Both the position numbers and the translations under genes were made by a program. From Pseudomonadota bacterium (GTDB taxonomy: Bacteria; Pseudomonadota; Gammaproteobacteria; Steroidobacterales; Steroidobacteraceae): a DNA stretch of 57,251 nucleotides. The notes under the pieces are model-generated. The model saw only the letters and a list, made by a program, of their open reading frames with translations, made no database searches and was not told the origin of the DNA. Shown here piece after piece: positions 42,945-51,593 of the stretch (the first letter of the stretch is position 1; every line of letters begins with the position of its first letter). The stretch lies in the NCBI GenBank assembly GCA_023391335.1, contig JAEWBG010000011.1, positions 1-57,251 on the forward strand, read 5' to 3'.

Positions 42945-44054
42945 CTAGTAAATCACCACACTTCGAATCGACTCACCCGCATGCATCAAGTCGAAACTGC
43001 GGTTGATGTCATCTAACGGCATTGTGTGCGTGATGAGATCATCGATGTTGATTTTGCCGTCCATGTACCAGTCGACGATTCTCGGCACATCGGTACGGCC
43101 GCGCGCGCCGCCGAATGCCGAGCCCTTCCACACGCGCCCGGTCACCAATTGAAACGGTCGCGTGCTGATTTCTTTGCCCGCACCTGCAACACCGATGATG
43201 ACCGACACACCCCACCCGCGATGGCAGCACTCGAGCGCTTGACGCATCAGATCCACGTTGCCGACACATTCGAAACTGTAGTCGGCGCCGCCATCGGTAA
43301 GCGCGACCAGATACGCAACGAGATCGCCTTCGACTTCTTTCGGATTGACGAAGTCCGTCATCCCAAACTTTTCCGCAAGTGCCTTGCGCTTCGGATTGAT
43401 GTCGACACCGACGATTCGGTTGGCCCCAGCAATCCGCGCACCTTGAATTACGTTGAGGCCAATGCCTCCCAAGCCGAACACAACCACATTCGATCCGGGT
43501 TCCACTTTCGCAGTGTTGATCACTGCACCGATGCCGGTCGTTACGCCGCATCCGATGTAGCAGACCTTGTCGAAGGGTGCGTCTTCACGAATCTTCGCCA
43601 ACGCAATTTCGGGCAGCACAGTGAAGTTCGAGAACGTCGAACAACCCATGTAGTGATGGATCATGTCGTTGCCGATGGAGAAGCGGCTGGTCCCGTCGGG
43701 CATCACGCCTTTGCCCTGCGTCGCTCGGATCGCCGTACACAGATTTGTCTTGCGCGACAGACAGGATTTGCATTGCCTGCATTCGGGCGTGTACAGCGGA
43801 ATCACGTGATCGCCCTTCTTCAGCGAACTCACGCCTGGCCCGACATCCACGACGACGCCGGCGCCTTCATGACCGAAAATCACCGGGAATAGTCCTTCGG
43901 GATCGGCACCCGATCGGGTGAACTCGTCGGTGTGGCAGATGCCCGTCGCTTTGATTTCGACGAGCACCTCACCGGCCTTGGGGCCTTGCAAATCGACGGT
44001 GGTTACTTCCAGGGGCTTGCCCGCTGCGTACGCGACAGCAGCACGAGTTTTCAT
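42945..44054 (-). CDS. adhC: S-(hydroxymethyl)glutathione dehydrogenase / class III alcohol dehydrogenase
   Basis: A 369-residue zinc alcohol dehydrogenase of normal class III length. The catalytic zinc Cys is in GICHTDE with GHEGAG, the structural zinc Cys cluster is ECRQCKSCLSRKTNLC, and the NAD motif is GLGGIGL. Class III features such as TRSGADPEGLFP and KGVMPDGTSRF are present. It oxidises the spontaneous adduct of formaldehyde and glutathione; with fghA it makes the full formaldehyde detoxification route. The gene is enclosed between two inverted copies of a 116-bp repeat. Confidence 0.96.
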   Translation of the reverse strand: MKTRAAVAYAAGKPLEVTTVDLQGPKAGEVLVEIKATGICHTDEFTRSGADPEGLFPVIFGHEGAGVVVDVGPGVSSLKKGDHVIPLYTPECRQCKSCLSRKTNLCTAIRATQGKGVMPDGTSRFSIGNDMIHHYMGCSTFSNFTVLPEIALAKIREDAPFDKVCYIGCGVTTGIGAVINTAKVEPGSNVVVFGLGGIGLNVIQGARIAGANRIVGVDINPKRKALAEKFGMTDFVNPKEVEGDLVAYLVALTDGGADYSFECVGNVDLMRQALECCHRGWGVSVIIGVAGAGKEISTRPFQLVTGRVWKGSAFGGARGRTDVPRIVDWYMDGKINIDDLITHTMPLDDINRSFDLMHAGESIRSVVIY

Positions 44055-44120
44055 GAGGCGATTCTCCTGATCAAAGATGCCGGACGAGTCGATTCGTAGT
44101 GTGGAGCTTTACTAGTACGT

Positions 44121-44237
44121 TGAGGGAGTGAGCAAGTGAGATCGCGCCGCGCGTGAAAGGCTTAGGTCAACCTTGAAGCACACTTTCACGCGAAGCTCTC
44201 ACCGAGCGATCTCGCTCGCCTCACTTTATCACCGGCC
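44121..44237. repeat. 116-bp element, copy B (upstream of adhC)
   Basis: Opposite-orientation partner of the element at 42828-42943. It occupies most of the 378-bp gap upstream of adhC; the remainder (44238-44432) holds no recognisable gene and presumably the promoter of the histidine kinase operon. Confidence 0.75.
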
Positions 44238-44432
44238 CGCTGGAAGCATGGTACGTGTGGATTCCGAGTCACCGGAGTTCGCCAAGTACGTAGGTGCGCG
44301 CTGGAAACGAACGCGTCGGTGATCCGGAAATTTCGCGCTCGGCGAGTGACCGATCGGTGCTAAAGTCCCACGCCCCAGGGCGGTTCAGCCCAGACGCAAT
44401 TCTTCGGCACCCCAGCGCTTCGGCAGGAAGGA

Positions 44433-45227
44433 ATGGATCAACGCTCAAGCAATTCGGCTACTTCAAGCGGTACTCAGCCCGCGGCCGAAGTGCAGAGCCT
44501 GAGGAACGAGATCGAGCAACTCAAAGCACAGGTGCTCGCTCGCGACAACCTGCTTGCGGTCGCCGCGCACGAACTGCGCAATCCCATGCACGCGTTGCTG
44601 CTACAGATCACAGCCGCACTCGCGGTGGCGAAACGCGATCGCGTGGACGCATTGGTGCCGCGGCTAGAGCGCATTCGTCACATCGTGGATATCTACGTGA
44701 AGCGCGCGACCATGTTATTGGACGCGGCACGTTTGGATGCTGGAGGCTGGCCGCTCGAACGCAGGAGCTTCGATCTCTGCCAGGTGGTGCGCGAGATTTG
44801 CACTTCTTATGAACCCGAGGCGCAACACGCCGGCTGCACGATCTCCTTGCACCTGCCGCCAACGCTGTTGGGCCGCTGGGATCGGGTCGCAGTGGAACAA
44901 GTTGCGGCCAATTTGCTTTCCAATGCGATCAAGTACGGTGCCGGCACGCCTATCGACGTGTTTGTAAGTAAGGTTGAATCCGATGCGCTGCTCAGCGTGC
45001 GCGATCGGGGGCCAGGCATTGCGGCCAGCGATCAGACACGAATCTTCGAACGCTTCGAGCAGGCCGTCGGCTCACGAGAAAAGCGCAGCGGATTCGGCAT
45101 TGGCTTGTGGCTCGCCAAGTCGCTGGTCGAAGCTCATGGGGGGACGATCGATGTACAAAGCGAGCCTGGGGCCGGTGCTACGTTTACTGTTCGTCTTCCG
45201 GGCGTAGAGCCACCGCTCAAGAACTAG
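44433..45227 (+). CDS. soluble sensor histidine kinase of the KaiC-like operon
   Basis: A 264-residue kinase with no membrane segment and almost no input region beyond a short coiled coil (residues 18-38). His46 in AVAAHELRNPMHA is the phosphorylation site; the ATPase domain shows NLLSNAIKYG (N box), VRDRGPGIA (G1), GFGIGLWLAKSL (G2) and GATFTVRLP. It is the first gene of an operon with a double KaiC-like ATPase (44 bp later) and a lone receiver (18 bp after that). Without its own sensor it may be driven by the ATPase, as SasA-type kinases are by KaiC, though it lacks the KaiB-like domain of SasA. Confidence 0.9.
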   Translation: MDQRSSNSATSSGTQPAAEVQSLRNEIEQLKAQVLARDNLLAVAAHELRNPMHALLLQITAALAVAKRDRVDALVPRLERIRHIVDIYVKRATMLLDAARLDAGGWPLERRSFDLCQVVREICTSYEPEAQHAGCTISLHLPPTLLGRWDRVAVEQVAANLLSNAIKYGAGTPIDVFVSKVESDALLSVRDRGPGIAASDQTRIFERFEQAVGSREKRSGFGIGLWLAKSLVEAHGGTIDVQSEPGAGATFTVRLPGVEPPLKN

Positions 45228-45271
45228 AACAACCTGCGCACGCAGGTTTGAAGTAGCGAATACCAACCAGT

Positions 45272-46768
45272 ATGACCATTCAAAGCTCTGCAATGGATCG
45301 GTTTCCGACAGGAATTGCCGGACTCGACACGATTACCCGCGGCGGTCTGCTCGCATCCGGCGTTTATATCGTTCAGGGCGTGCCGGGATCTGGCAAGACG
45401 ATTCTCGCCAACGAGATCTGCTATCGGCATGTCGCCCACGGCGGTCGCGCGATTTACGTCACACTGCTCGCGGAAGCGCACAGCCGCATGCTGCAGCACC
45501 TACGTTCGATGTCGTTCTTCGACGAGAGCGTTATCCCCGACAAGCTGTACTACATCAGCGCTTTTCGGATGCTCGAGGATGAAGGCCTGAAGGGCCTATT
45601 GGACGTGCTGCGGCGTGAGATTCGTGCACAACACGCCACACTGCTCATTCTCGATGGCTTGGTTGCCGCAGAAGAATTCGCTCCTAGTGCACGCGAGTTC
45701 AAGAAGTTCATCCACGAGTTGCAGGGACAGGCGGTCGCGAACGACTGCACGATTTTGTTGCTCACGAGCGGCGGCAGCGAAATGGTTCGAGCGGAACACA
45801 CGATGGTCGATGGCCTCATCGAATTGTGCGACGAGCACGTCGATGTACGCACCCACAGAACACTCAGCGTTCGCAAGTTCCGCGGCAGCGGCGCATTGCG
45901 AGGCAAGCATTCGTTTCGGATCACCTCCGAGGGCATTCAGCTCTATCCGCGCGTCGAGGCCGCATTCGACAGGCCATCGAAGGATCCCGATGGGCTCGGA
46001 AAAAAGCTCTCGACGGGATCGAAGTCCCTCGATCGCATGCTCGCAGGAGGGATCTCCGATGCTTCCGTCACCGGCGTCGTAGGCCCAACGGGCGCGGGCA
46101 AGACATTACTCGGACTGCAATACCTTGCTCAGTGCAGCGCTGCAGAGCCGGGACTGATGTTCACGTTCTATGAGACGCCCGCTCGCCTCATCGATAAAGC
46201 ACGTGCCTTCGGGCAAGACATCTCACGCCAGATCAACAAGGGCCATTTGGAAATTCAGTGGCATCCGCAGGCCGAGCATTTGTTGGACGAGCTTGGGCAC
46301 AAGCTATTTCGGGCAGTTGCCCAGCGCGGCGTGAAGCGCCTGGTTATCGATGGGCTGGGCGGTTTTGTGGAATCGGTGATGCAGCCCGAACGCATCGGCC
46401 GTTTCATGGCGTGCTTGGCGAACGAACTGCGCGCGCAACGAGTCGCAGCCATTCTCGCGATCGAAAGCAGCGATATCGTCGGCCCCTCCGTGCGCATGCC
46501 GGTGAACGGGGTGTCGGCCATCATCGAGAACTTAATTTTCCTGCGCTTCGTCGAGAGAAATTCGACGCTGCAACGACTCATCTCAGTGACGAAGATGAGG
46601 AACAGTGCTTATGACGAGCACGTTCGGCAGCTTGCGATTACGTCTAACGGCATTGAAATCGGGGAGCCTCTGTTTGGCTTGGAGGATGTCATCACTGGCA
46701 CGTCACACAAACGCGAAGTCGTGGCCGCCCCGAAGCGTTCCGTTGTCGCGCGTCGCAAGAAGAAGTAA
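45272..46768 (+). CDS. double-domain KaiC-like RecA-superfamily ATPase
   Basis: A 498-residue protein with two KaiC domains. Domain 1 has Walker A GVPGSGKT (residues 36-43) and Walker B LLILDG; domain 2 has Walker A GPTGAGKT (about 271-278) and Walker B RLVIDG. The acidic catalytic segments after the Walker A strand are seen as TLLAEAHSRM and TFYETPARL. The length and two-lobe plan equal clock KaiC, but no kaiA or kaiB is in the window and the C-terminus is a Lys/Arg-rich tail (RRKKK) instead of the KaiA-binding tail. It sits between a histidine kinase and a receiver gene, so it likely works in signal transduction. A second Met seven residues in is an alternative start. Confidence 0.92.
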   Translation: MTIQSSAMDRFPTGIAGLDTITRGGLLASGVYIVQGVPGSGKTILANEICYRHVAHGGRAIYVTLLAEAHSRMLQHLRSMSFFDESVIPDKLYYISAFRMLEDEGLKGLLDVLRREIRAQHATLLILDGLVAAEEFAPSAREFKKFIHELQGQAVANDCTILLLTSGGSEMVRAEHTMVDGLIELCDEHVDVRTHRTLSVRKFRGSGALRGKHSFRITSEGIQLYPRVEAAFDRPSKDPDGLGKKLSTGSKSLDRMLAGGISDASVTGVVGPTGAGKTLLGLQYLAQCSAAEPGLMFTFYETPARLIDKARAFGQDISRQINKGHLEIQWHPQAEHLLDELGHKLFRAVAQRGVKRLVIDGLGGFVESVMQPERIGRFMACLANELRAQRVAAILAIESSDIVGPSVRMPVNGVSAIIENLIFLRFVERNSTLQRLISVTKMRNSAYDEHVRQLAITSNGIEIGEPLFGLEDVITGTSHKREVVAAPKRSVVARRKKK

Positions 46769-46786
46769 CAGGTCCCGAGGTCAACC

Positions 46787-47146
46787 GTGCTAACGGTTCT
46801 AGTAGTTGAAGACGAGTTCGGAGTAGCGGACGTCGTCGTCACTGCGCTCGAAGACGAGGGCTATCGCGTACTCATTGCAGCGAACGGGCGGCAAGGCATG
46901 GAGCGTCTTGCGGACACGAGTCCCGATTTGATCATTCTCGATTTTATGATGCCGATCATGGATGGCGCGGCGATGGGAAAAGAGGTGCGCGCGATGCCTG
47001 AACTCGCGGACATCCCGATCGTGATGACCAGCGCTGTGGGCGAGGCCGCAGTGCGCGAACGCTTCGCGGACTTTCAGGCCTTCTTACGCAAACCGTTTCG
47101 CATCCAAGAATTGCTCGAGACGGTAGCGCGGCTGATCGGCAAATAG
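46787..47146 (+). CDS. single-domain response regulator
   Basis: A 119-residue receiver with GTG start and GAGG ribosome-binding site. Acidic residues are in VVEDEFG, phospho-acceptor Asp52 in LIILDFMMP, Thr/Ser in VMTSAV and Lys in FLRKPF. There is no output domain, so it passes phosphate or binds partners directly. Third gene of the kinase/KaiC operon, 18 bp after the ATPase gene. Confidence 0.92.
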   Translation: MLTVLVVEDEFGVADVVVTALEDEGYRVLIAANGRQGMERLADTSPDLIILDFMMPIMDGAAMGKEVRAMPELADIPIVMTSAVGEAAVRERFADFQAFLRKPFRIQELLETVARLIGK

Positions 47147-47273
47147 CGCTCGCGCAACTCACCTCTCCACTGGAACCCGTCCCTGTTCCCTTCATTGAGA
47201 AGAAGGCTGTGCGCGCTTTCGCTCGAACGTGCGTATCGATAGCCGATTCAGTACTCGATGTAAGGAGAGGGCT

Positions 47274-48053
47274 ATGGGACTCAGAGATTTCTTTCGCGGC
47301 CATCGAGAGCAGGGCCATGATCGATGGCATGAAGATTGGCGTGACAATCGCTATCCAAAACACTACTCGAGCGACTCGCGCGGACGCAGCGAACGTGCAC
47401 CCGATCGTCAGCGCGGCCCGCAGGTGTACGGTCAATCCGGTCGCTCCGACTGGCCGGATCCGCGCGCTTACTCCCGCGATCAAGGAGGAGCATACGCACG
47501 CGGCTACGATGAGCGGCCACGACGCGATTGGATTGCAGATTCGGATCGAGAACGCGAGCCCTATCACGGTGGCTTCTACGCCGGGGAAACCGGACGCGAG
47601 TCCTTGTATCGTACCGAGCCGTCAGCCCAGGGCGATTGGGGACGCGACTCGGAGCGTTGGCAGGAACAGCGCGAGATATCCAACAGACAGCGTTTCGAAT
47701 CACGCGAGCAGGGTGAGCATCGCGGGCGCGGACCACGCAGCTACCAGCGTTCGGATGCGCGGATTCGCGAAGATGCATGCGAATGCCTGACCGACGATCA
47801 CTTCATCGATGCATCCGACATCGAGGTGAACGTCCAAAACGGGATTGTTACGCTGTCCGGCACGGTTCAGTCCCGGACGGAAAAACGCCGCGCTGAGGAC
47901 TTGATCGATCAACTGTCTGGGGTGCGCGATGTGAACAATAGCCTCGTCGTCGATGGCGCTTCTCAACGCTCCACCGGCTCGGACGCAGTCAACGCAAGCG
48001 CAGTGCAGCCCGCAGCACAGCAGCGAGCGCCGAGCAACAACGCGCGTCATTAG
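47274..48053 (+). CDS. BON-domain protein with disordered charged N-terminus
   Basis: A 259-residue protein begun at the ATG at 47274, which has a strong AAGGAGAGG site. Residues about 5-170 are low-complexity, rich in Arg, Asp, Gly, Tyr and Gln (for example RDFFRGHREQGHDRWHEDW). Residues about 172-240 are one BON domain: IREDACECLTDDHFIDASDIEVNVQNGIVTLSGTV, then KRRAEDLIDQLSGVRDVNN. BON domains bind membranes or act in envelope stress (OsmY-like), but no signal peptide is seen here. A hairpin terminator follows. Confidence 0.85.
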   Translation: MGLRDFFRGHREQGHDRWHEDWRDNRYPKHYSSDSRGRSERAPDRQRGPQVYGQSGRSDWPDPRAYSRDQGGAYARGYDERPRRDWIADSDREREPYHGGFYAGETGRESLYRTEPSAQGDWGRDSERWQEQREISNRQRFESREQGEHRGRGPRSYQRSDARIREDACECLTDDHFIDASDIEVNVQNGIVTLSGTVQSRTEKRRAEDLIDQLSGVRDVNNSLVVDGASQRSTGSDAVNASAVQPAAQQRAPSNNARH

Positions 48054-48060
48054 CCATGTG

Positions 48061-48085
48061 TCGGGAGGCACCAGGTGCCTCCCGA
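48061..48085 (+). terminator. hairpin terminator after the BON gene
   Basis: A perfect 11-bp stem (48061-48071 with 48075-48085) and three-base loop, eight bases after the BON stop codon, followed by a weak T-containing tract. A bit short in T residues for a strong intrinsic terminator. Confidence 0.65.
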
Positions 48086-48168
48086 GAGATTTGTAGGTAA
48101 TTCGTTGCGCCGGGCTCGCCGGAGATTGATCATGTCCCACCTGTACGTCCTACGGGCAGAACTCCCGT

Positions 48169-49815
48169 ATGCGAACCCGGCCCATCGCTTTGCAGCAACC
48201 ATTTCTCGTTCTGCTGTGCTCACTTGCGCTCGCCGCTCTGATCTCGCCTTTGCGCGCTCAACAAGCTATTCCGCCTGCGGAAGAGCTCGAGCGATCAGGG
48301 GCGATCATCGGCCAGATACTCATCGATCCGCAGAACATCTTCGATCTCAACGATCCGAAAGAAGACAAGAAGCTCTTTCGGCTCGCGAATAAGCTTCACT
48401 ACAAGACACGCAGCGACGTCATTCGGCGTCAGCTGTTGTTTCACCCTGGCGATACGTTTTCCCAACGTGCGCTCGATGAGTCGGAGCGCATCCTGAGGTC
48501 GCAGCGCTATCTCTACGATGCGGTCGTACGCCCGGTCGATTATCACGACGGCGTTGTCGATATCGCAGTCACCACACGCGATGTGTGGACGCTCAACCCG
48601 GGCGTGTCGTTCGGCCGCAAAGGCGGCAAGAATTCCGGCGGGTTTGAACTGGAAGAATTGAACATCTTGGGCACCGGCACATCGGTGTCGCTGTCTCACA
48701 AATCCGAAGTCGATCGCAATTCCAACCTGTTCGAATACAAGAACAAGCACGTCGGCGGCAGTTGGACATCGCTTGCACTCAGTTATGCCGATAACAGCGA
48801 TGGGTCGACGCGCGCGCTGGATGTCGAACGTCCGTTCTACTCGTTGACGACGCCCTGGGCATTCGGCGTCGCGGGTTTCGATGACGATCGCGTCGATTCG
48901 CTTTATGACCTCGGCGAAGCCGTCGATAAGTTTCGTCACAAGGAACGCAACGCGACCGTGTACGGCGGCTGGTCGAACGGTCTCGTGAACGGTTGGACGC
49001 GGCGCTGGCTCGTGGGCGCCACCTACGATGAAAACATCTTCGATCCCGTAGCGGACTGGAGCTCGCCCGCCGTGATCCCTAACGATCGCAAGTTCGTGTA
49101 TCCGTGGATCGGACTCGACATCATCCAAGATGACTACATCAAAGAACGCAATCGCGATCAGATCGGTCGCACCGAGGACTTTCATCTCGGCACGCAAATT
49201 CGCGCCCGGCTCGGCTGGGCCGGCACCGCGTTCGGCTCGAGCGACAACGCGTGGATCCTCAAGCTCGATGCGAGCCAAGGCTATCCGCTGAGCAACGCAT
49301 CGACACTGTTGCTGAGCGCAGGCAGCGCTGCGCGTGTCGAAGGCAGCCAATTGCAGAATGCGCTTATCGAAGGCGCCGTGCGTTACTACATGCAGCAGTC
49401 GAAAAAGGCCTTGTTCTTCGCAACGATCTCAGGCGCCGCGGGCAAGCGGCTCGACATCGACAATCAAATTCTGCTGGGCGGCGACAACGGTTTGCGCGGT
49501 TATCCACTGCGCTATCAGACCGGGAGCAGTCGCGCGCTCCTAACAGTCGAACAGCGCTATTTCACCAACTGGTATCCATGGCGTCTTTTCAGAGTGGGCG
49601 CCGCAGCGTTCTTCGACGTCGGACGCACGTGGGGATCCACTGCGATCGGCAAGGACAACCAAGGATTACTGAAGGACGTCGGCGTTGGATTGCGCTTCGG
49701 CGCGACGCGCTCCGGTCTCGGCAACGTCATTCACGTGGACGTCGCGTTCCCCCTGGATGGCGATTCGTCGATCAAGAATGTGCAATTCTTAGTGGAGACG
49801 AAGACGAGTTTTTGA
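48169..49815 (+). CDS. Omp85-superfamily outer-membrane protein (single POTRA)
   Basis: A 548-residue exported protein; the signal peptide ends near LRAQ. Residues about 75-140 form one POTRA-like domain (RSDVIRRQLLFHPGDTFSQ, LDESERILRSQRYLYDAVV, VDIAVTTRDVWTL). The rest is a beta barrel with the superfamily lid motif LLGGDNGLRGYPLRYQ and a final Phe (VETKTSF). Compared with BamA or TamA it has fewer POTRA domains, so it is a shorter, specialised member, perhaps for inserting or secreting one substrate. A PAP2 lipoprotein gene follows about 230 bp later on the same strand. Confidence 0.88.
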   Translation: MRTRPIALQQPFLVLLCSLALAALISPLRAQQAIPPAEELERSGAIIGQILIDPQNIFDLNDPKEDKKLFRLANKLHYKTRSDVIRRQLLFHPGDTFSQRALDESERILRSQRYLYDAVVRPVDYHDGVVDIAVTTRDVWTLNPGVSFGRKGGKNSGGFELEELNILGTGTSVSLSHKSEVDRNSNLFEYKNKHVGGSWTSLALSYADNSDGSTRALDVERPFYSLTTPWAFGVAGFDDDRVDSLYDLGEAVDKFRHKERNATVYGGWSNGLVNGWTRRWLVGATYDENIFDPVADWSSPAVIPNDRKFVYPWIGLDIIQDDYIKERNRDQIGRTEDFHLGTQIRARLGWAGTAFGSSDNAWILKLDASQGYPLSNASTLLLSAGSAARVEGSQLQNALIEGAVRYYMQQSKKALFFATISGAAGKRLDIDNQILLGGDNGLRGYPLRYQTGSSRALLTVEQRYFTNWYPWRLFRVGAAAFFDVGRTWGSTAIGKDNQGLLKDVGVGLRFGATRSGLGNVIHVDVAFPLDGDSSIKNVQFLVETKTSF

Positions 49816-49822
49816 GGCGGAT

Positions 49823-49885
49823 GAGTGATGGAGTGATGGAGTGATGGGTGATGGGGTGAAAGCGAGCAGCGCTCGCGTGAGAGTC
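49823..49885. repeat. GAGTGATG tandem run and hairpin after the Omp85 gene
   Basis: Three perfect GAGTGATG units (49823-49846), then GGTGATGGGGTGA and a hairpin GCGAGC-AGC-GCTCGC. It lies just after the Omp85 stop and resembles the GTGATGG-rich element at 34350. Confidence 0.55.
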
Positions 49886-50049
49886 CTCTCGCAGACCATT
49901 CATCAGTATCCGGAAGTACACCATTCGGATAGCGTATCCCGCCGGAACCTCGGAACCCGACGTTAGTCCTTCTCGATCGCGTAACGATCCCTCTCGACGA
50001 TAGTCTTTCCCGATGGCGGAGCCATCCATCAGCGGATCCCATACGTCAA

Positions 50050-50853
50050 ATGCCCCACCCGCGCCTCCATCTCATCTCGTGTTCGTTAGCGCTCATCGTG
50101 CTGACATCCGGGTGCTCGACTCTGCCGTCCGGCAAAGGCTGGGGAGAGAACGCGACGATTGCACCGGGATGGGATCGCGTGAAATCCGCTGCGGTACAAG
50201 CAGCCAAGGATCCGTGGGTGTGGGCTCCACTCGCGGGCGCAGCAGTCTTGCAAGTAGACCATCTCGATCGACGCACCTCGGATTGGGCACGCGATCACAC
50301 TCCTGTATTTGGCTCACAGGAAAAGGCGAAAGACTGGAGCGATCGCTTGCGCAGTGCATGCGTCGCGGCGCAGGTCGGAACGTTGCTCGCGACGCCGAGC
50401 GGCGATGAGCCCAAGCAATGGATCATGAACAAGATCAAAGGCGGCTTGGTCGAAGCTGCCGCCGTCTCCGCGACCGTGTCGGTCACCACGACCTCTAAGT
50501 CGGCCATCGGACGCAAACGTCCAAACGGGGCCGATCATGAAAGCTTCCCTTCCGGTCACTCGTCTTCCGCAGGCGTACACACCGAACTTGCGATCATCAA
50601 TTTGGAATCTATCGATATGAGTCCAGGTTGGCGATCGGCCGCTAACGTCGGCGTTCGTGCTGCCGAATTCGGCACCGCATGGGCGCGGATCGAAGCCGGT
50701 TGGCACTACCCATCCGACACGTTGGCCGGCATGGCACTGGGACACTACCTCGCGGCTTTTTTCACGTCCGCATTCATGGGCGAAGACGCGCAGCGCGTGT
50801 CGCTTTCGATGACGAATGGTGGCGCCGTATTGGAATGGCAGTTCAGCTTTTAA
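50050..50853 (+). CDS. PAP2-type phosphatase lipoprotein
   Basis: A 267-residue protein with lipobox LTSGC (Cys at residue 22). The PAP2 acid-phosphatase motifs are in order: KRPNGADH (motif 1), SFPSGHSSSAG (motif 2) and ARIEAGWHYPSDTLAG (motif 3, with the catalytic His). Unlike most PAP2 enzymes it has few membrane helices and is probably anchored by its lipid in the periplasm or outer membrane. The family removes phosphate from lipids such as undecaprenyl pyrophosphate. Next to an Omp85-type gene, so perhaps linked to outer-membrane lipid or assembly work. Confidence 0.88.
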   Translation: MPHPRLHLISCSLALIVLTSGCSTLPSGKGWGENATIAPGWDRVKSAAVQAAKDPWVWAPLAGAAVLQVDHLDRRTSDWARDHTPVFGSQEKAKDWSDRLRSACVAAQVGTLLATPSGDEPKQWIMNKIKGGLVEAAAVSATVSVTTTSKSAIGRKRPNGADHESFPSGHSSSAGVHTELAIINLESIDMSPGWRSAANVGVRAAEFGTAWARIEAGWHYPSDTLAGMALGHYLAAFFTSAFMGEDAQRVSLSMTNGGAVLEWQFSF

Positions 50854-51104
50854 CGGTGGTTAGCGAGGGTGTTCTCACCTCCGAACCGTCTCTCGAGGCT
50901 GATCCAGTTCGCACTTTTTCCGGTGCGAATGGCCGTTCGCAGCACACCATAATCGCGCTAGATTCCCAGCGCATATTTGCGCTCCCTCTCCTACGTAGAA
51001 GTGAGACACCCGCCAGCGCGCGCAAGGGTGTTACCGCTTATTTTGTGTAAGCGCGACCAGCGATTTTTTTGGCGTCTTTGCAGCTGGCGTTTAATGGAAC
51101 CAGC

Positions 51105-51593
51105 ATGCTTGCTTGCCCCCAATTTTCACGGTCTCGAGCGCGAAGCGCAGCCGGTTTCACGCTGCTCGAACTGATGATGGTCGGGGTAGTTGCCGGAGTG
51201 CTGCTCGCCATCGCGGTGCCCAGTTACCGCAAGATCATCGAACACCAACGCGTCGTCGCATGCATCGCGGACCTGGGCCGGATCTCGATGGAGCTGGAAA
51301 AGTATCGAACTCAGCACGGGGACTTTCCCGATTCGTTGAGCGAACTGTCGGGAATTCCTCAGCAAGACCCGTGGGGCCATCCGTATCAGTTCCTGAACTT
51401 CAACTCGAATGTCCCCGGCATCAACGGCAAGATTCGCAAAGACCACAACTTGCATCCGCTCAATAGCGAGTTCGACTTGTACAGCATGGGCGCTGATGGG
51501 AAATCCGTGCCGCCGCTGACCGCAAAGGCCAGTCGCGACGACGTGATCTGGGCACGCGACGGTTCGTTCATCGGCCTGGCGAGCGACTACTGA
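51105..51593 (+). CDS. GspG-like type II pseudopilin
   Basis: A 162-residue prepilin, started at the ATG at 51105. The leader is 17 residues and ends at G-FTLLELM, the prepilin peptidase site with Glu at position 5 of the mature protein. After the hydrophobic spine the globular part shows LEKYRTQHGDFPDSLSEL, QDPWGHPYQFLNF and FDLYSMGADGK, all typical of GspG major pseudopilins. No other type II secretion or type IV pilus gene is in the window. The stop overlaps the start of a GGDEF-EAL gene by one base (TGATG). Confidence 0.9.
   Translation: MLACPQFSRSRARSAAGFTLLELMMVGVVAGVLLAIAVPSYRKIIEHQRVVACIADLGRISMELEKYRTQHGDFPDSLSELSGIPQQDPWGHPYQFLNFNSNVPGINGKIRKDHNLHPLNSEFDLYSMGADGKSVPPLTAKASRDDVIWARDGSFIGLASDY

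Noticed and set aside
45272..46768. A circadian clock gene kaiC
   Set aside because: No kaiA or kaiB is present and the C-terminal tail is unlike clock KaiC; the name would imply too much.
50908..50929. Terminator after the PAP2 gene
   Set aside because: A seven-base stem is present but no T tract follows it; the later T run at 51064-51070 is too far from a stable stem.
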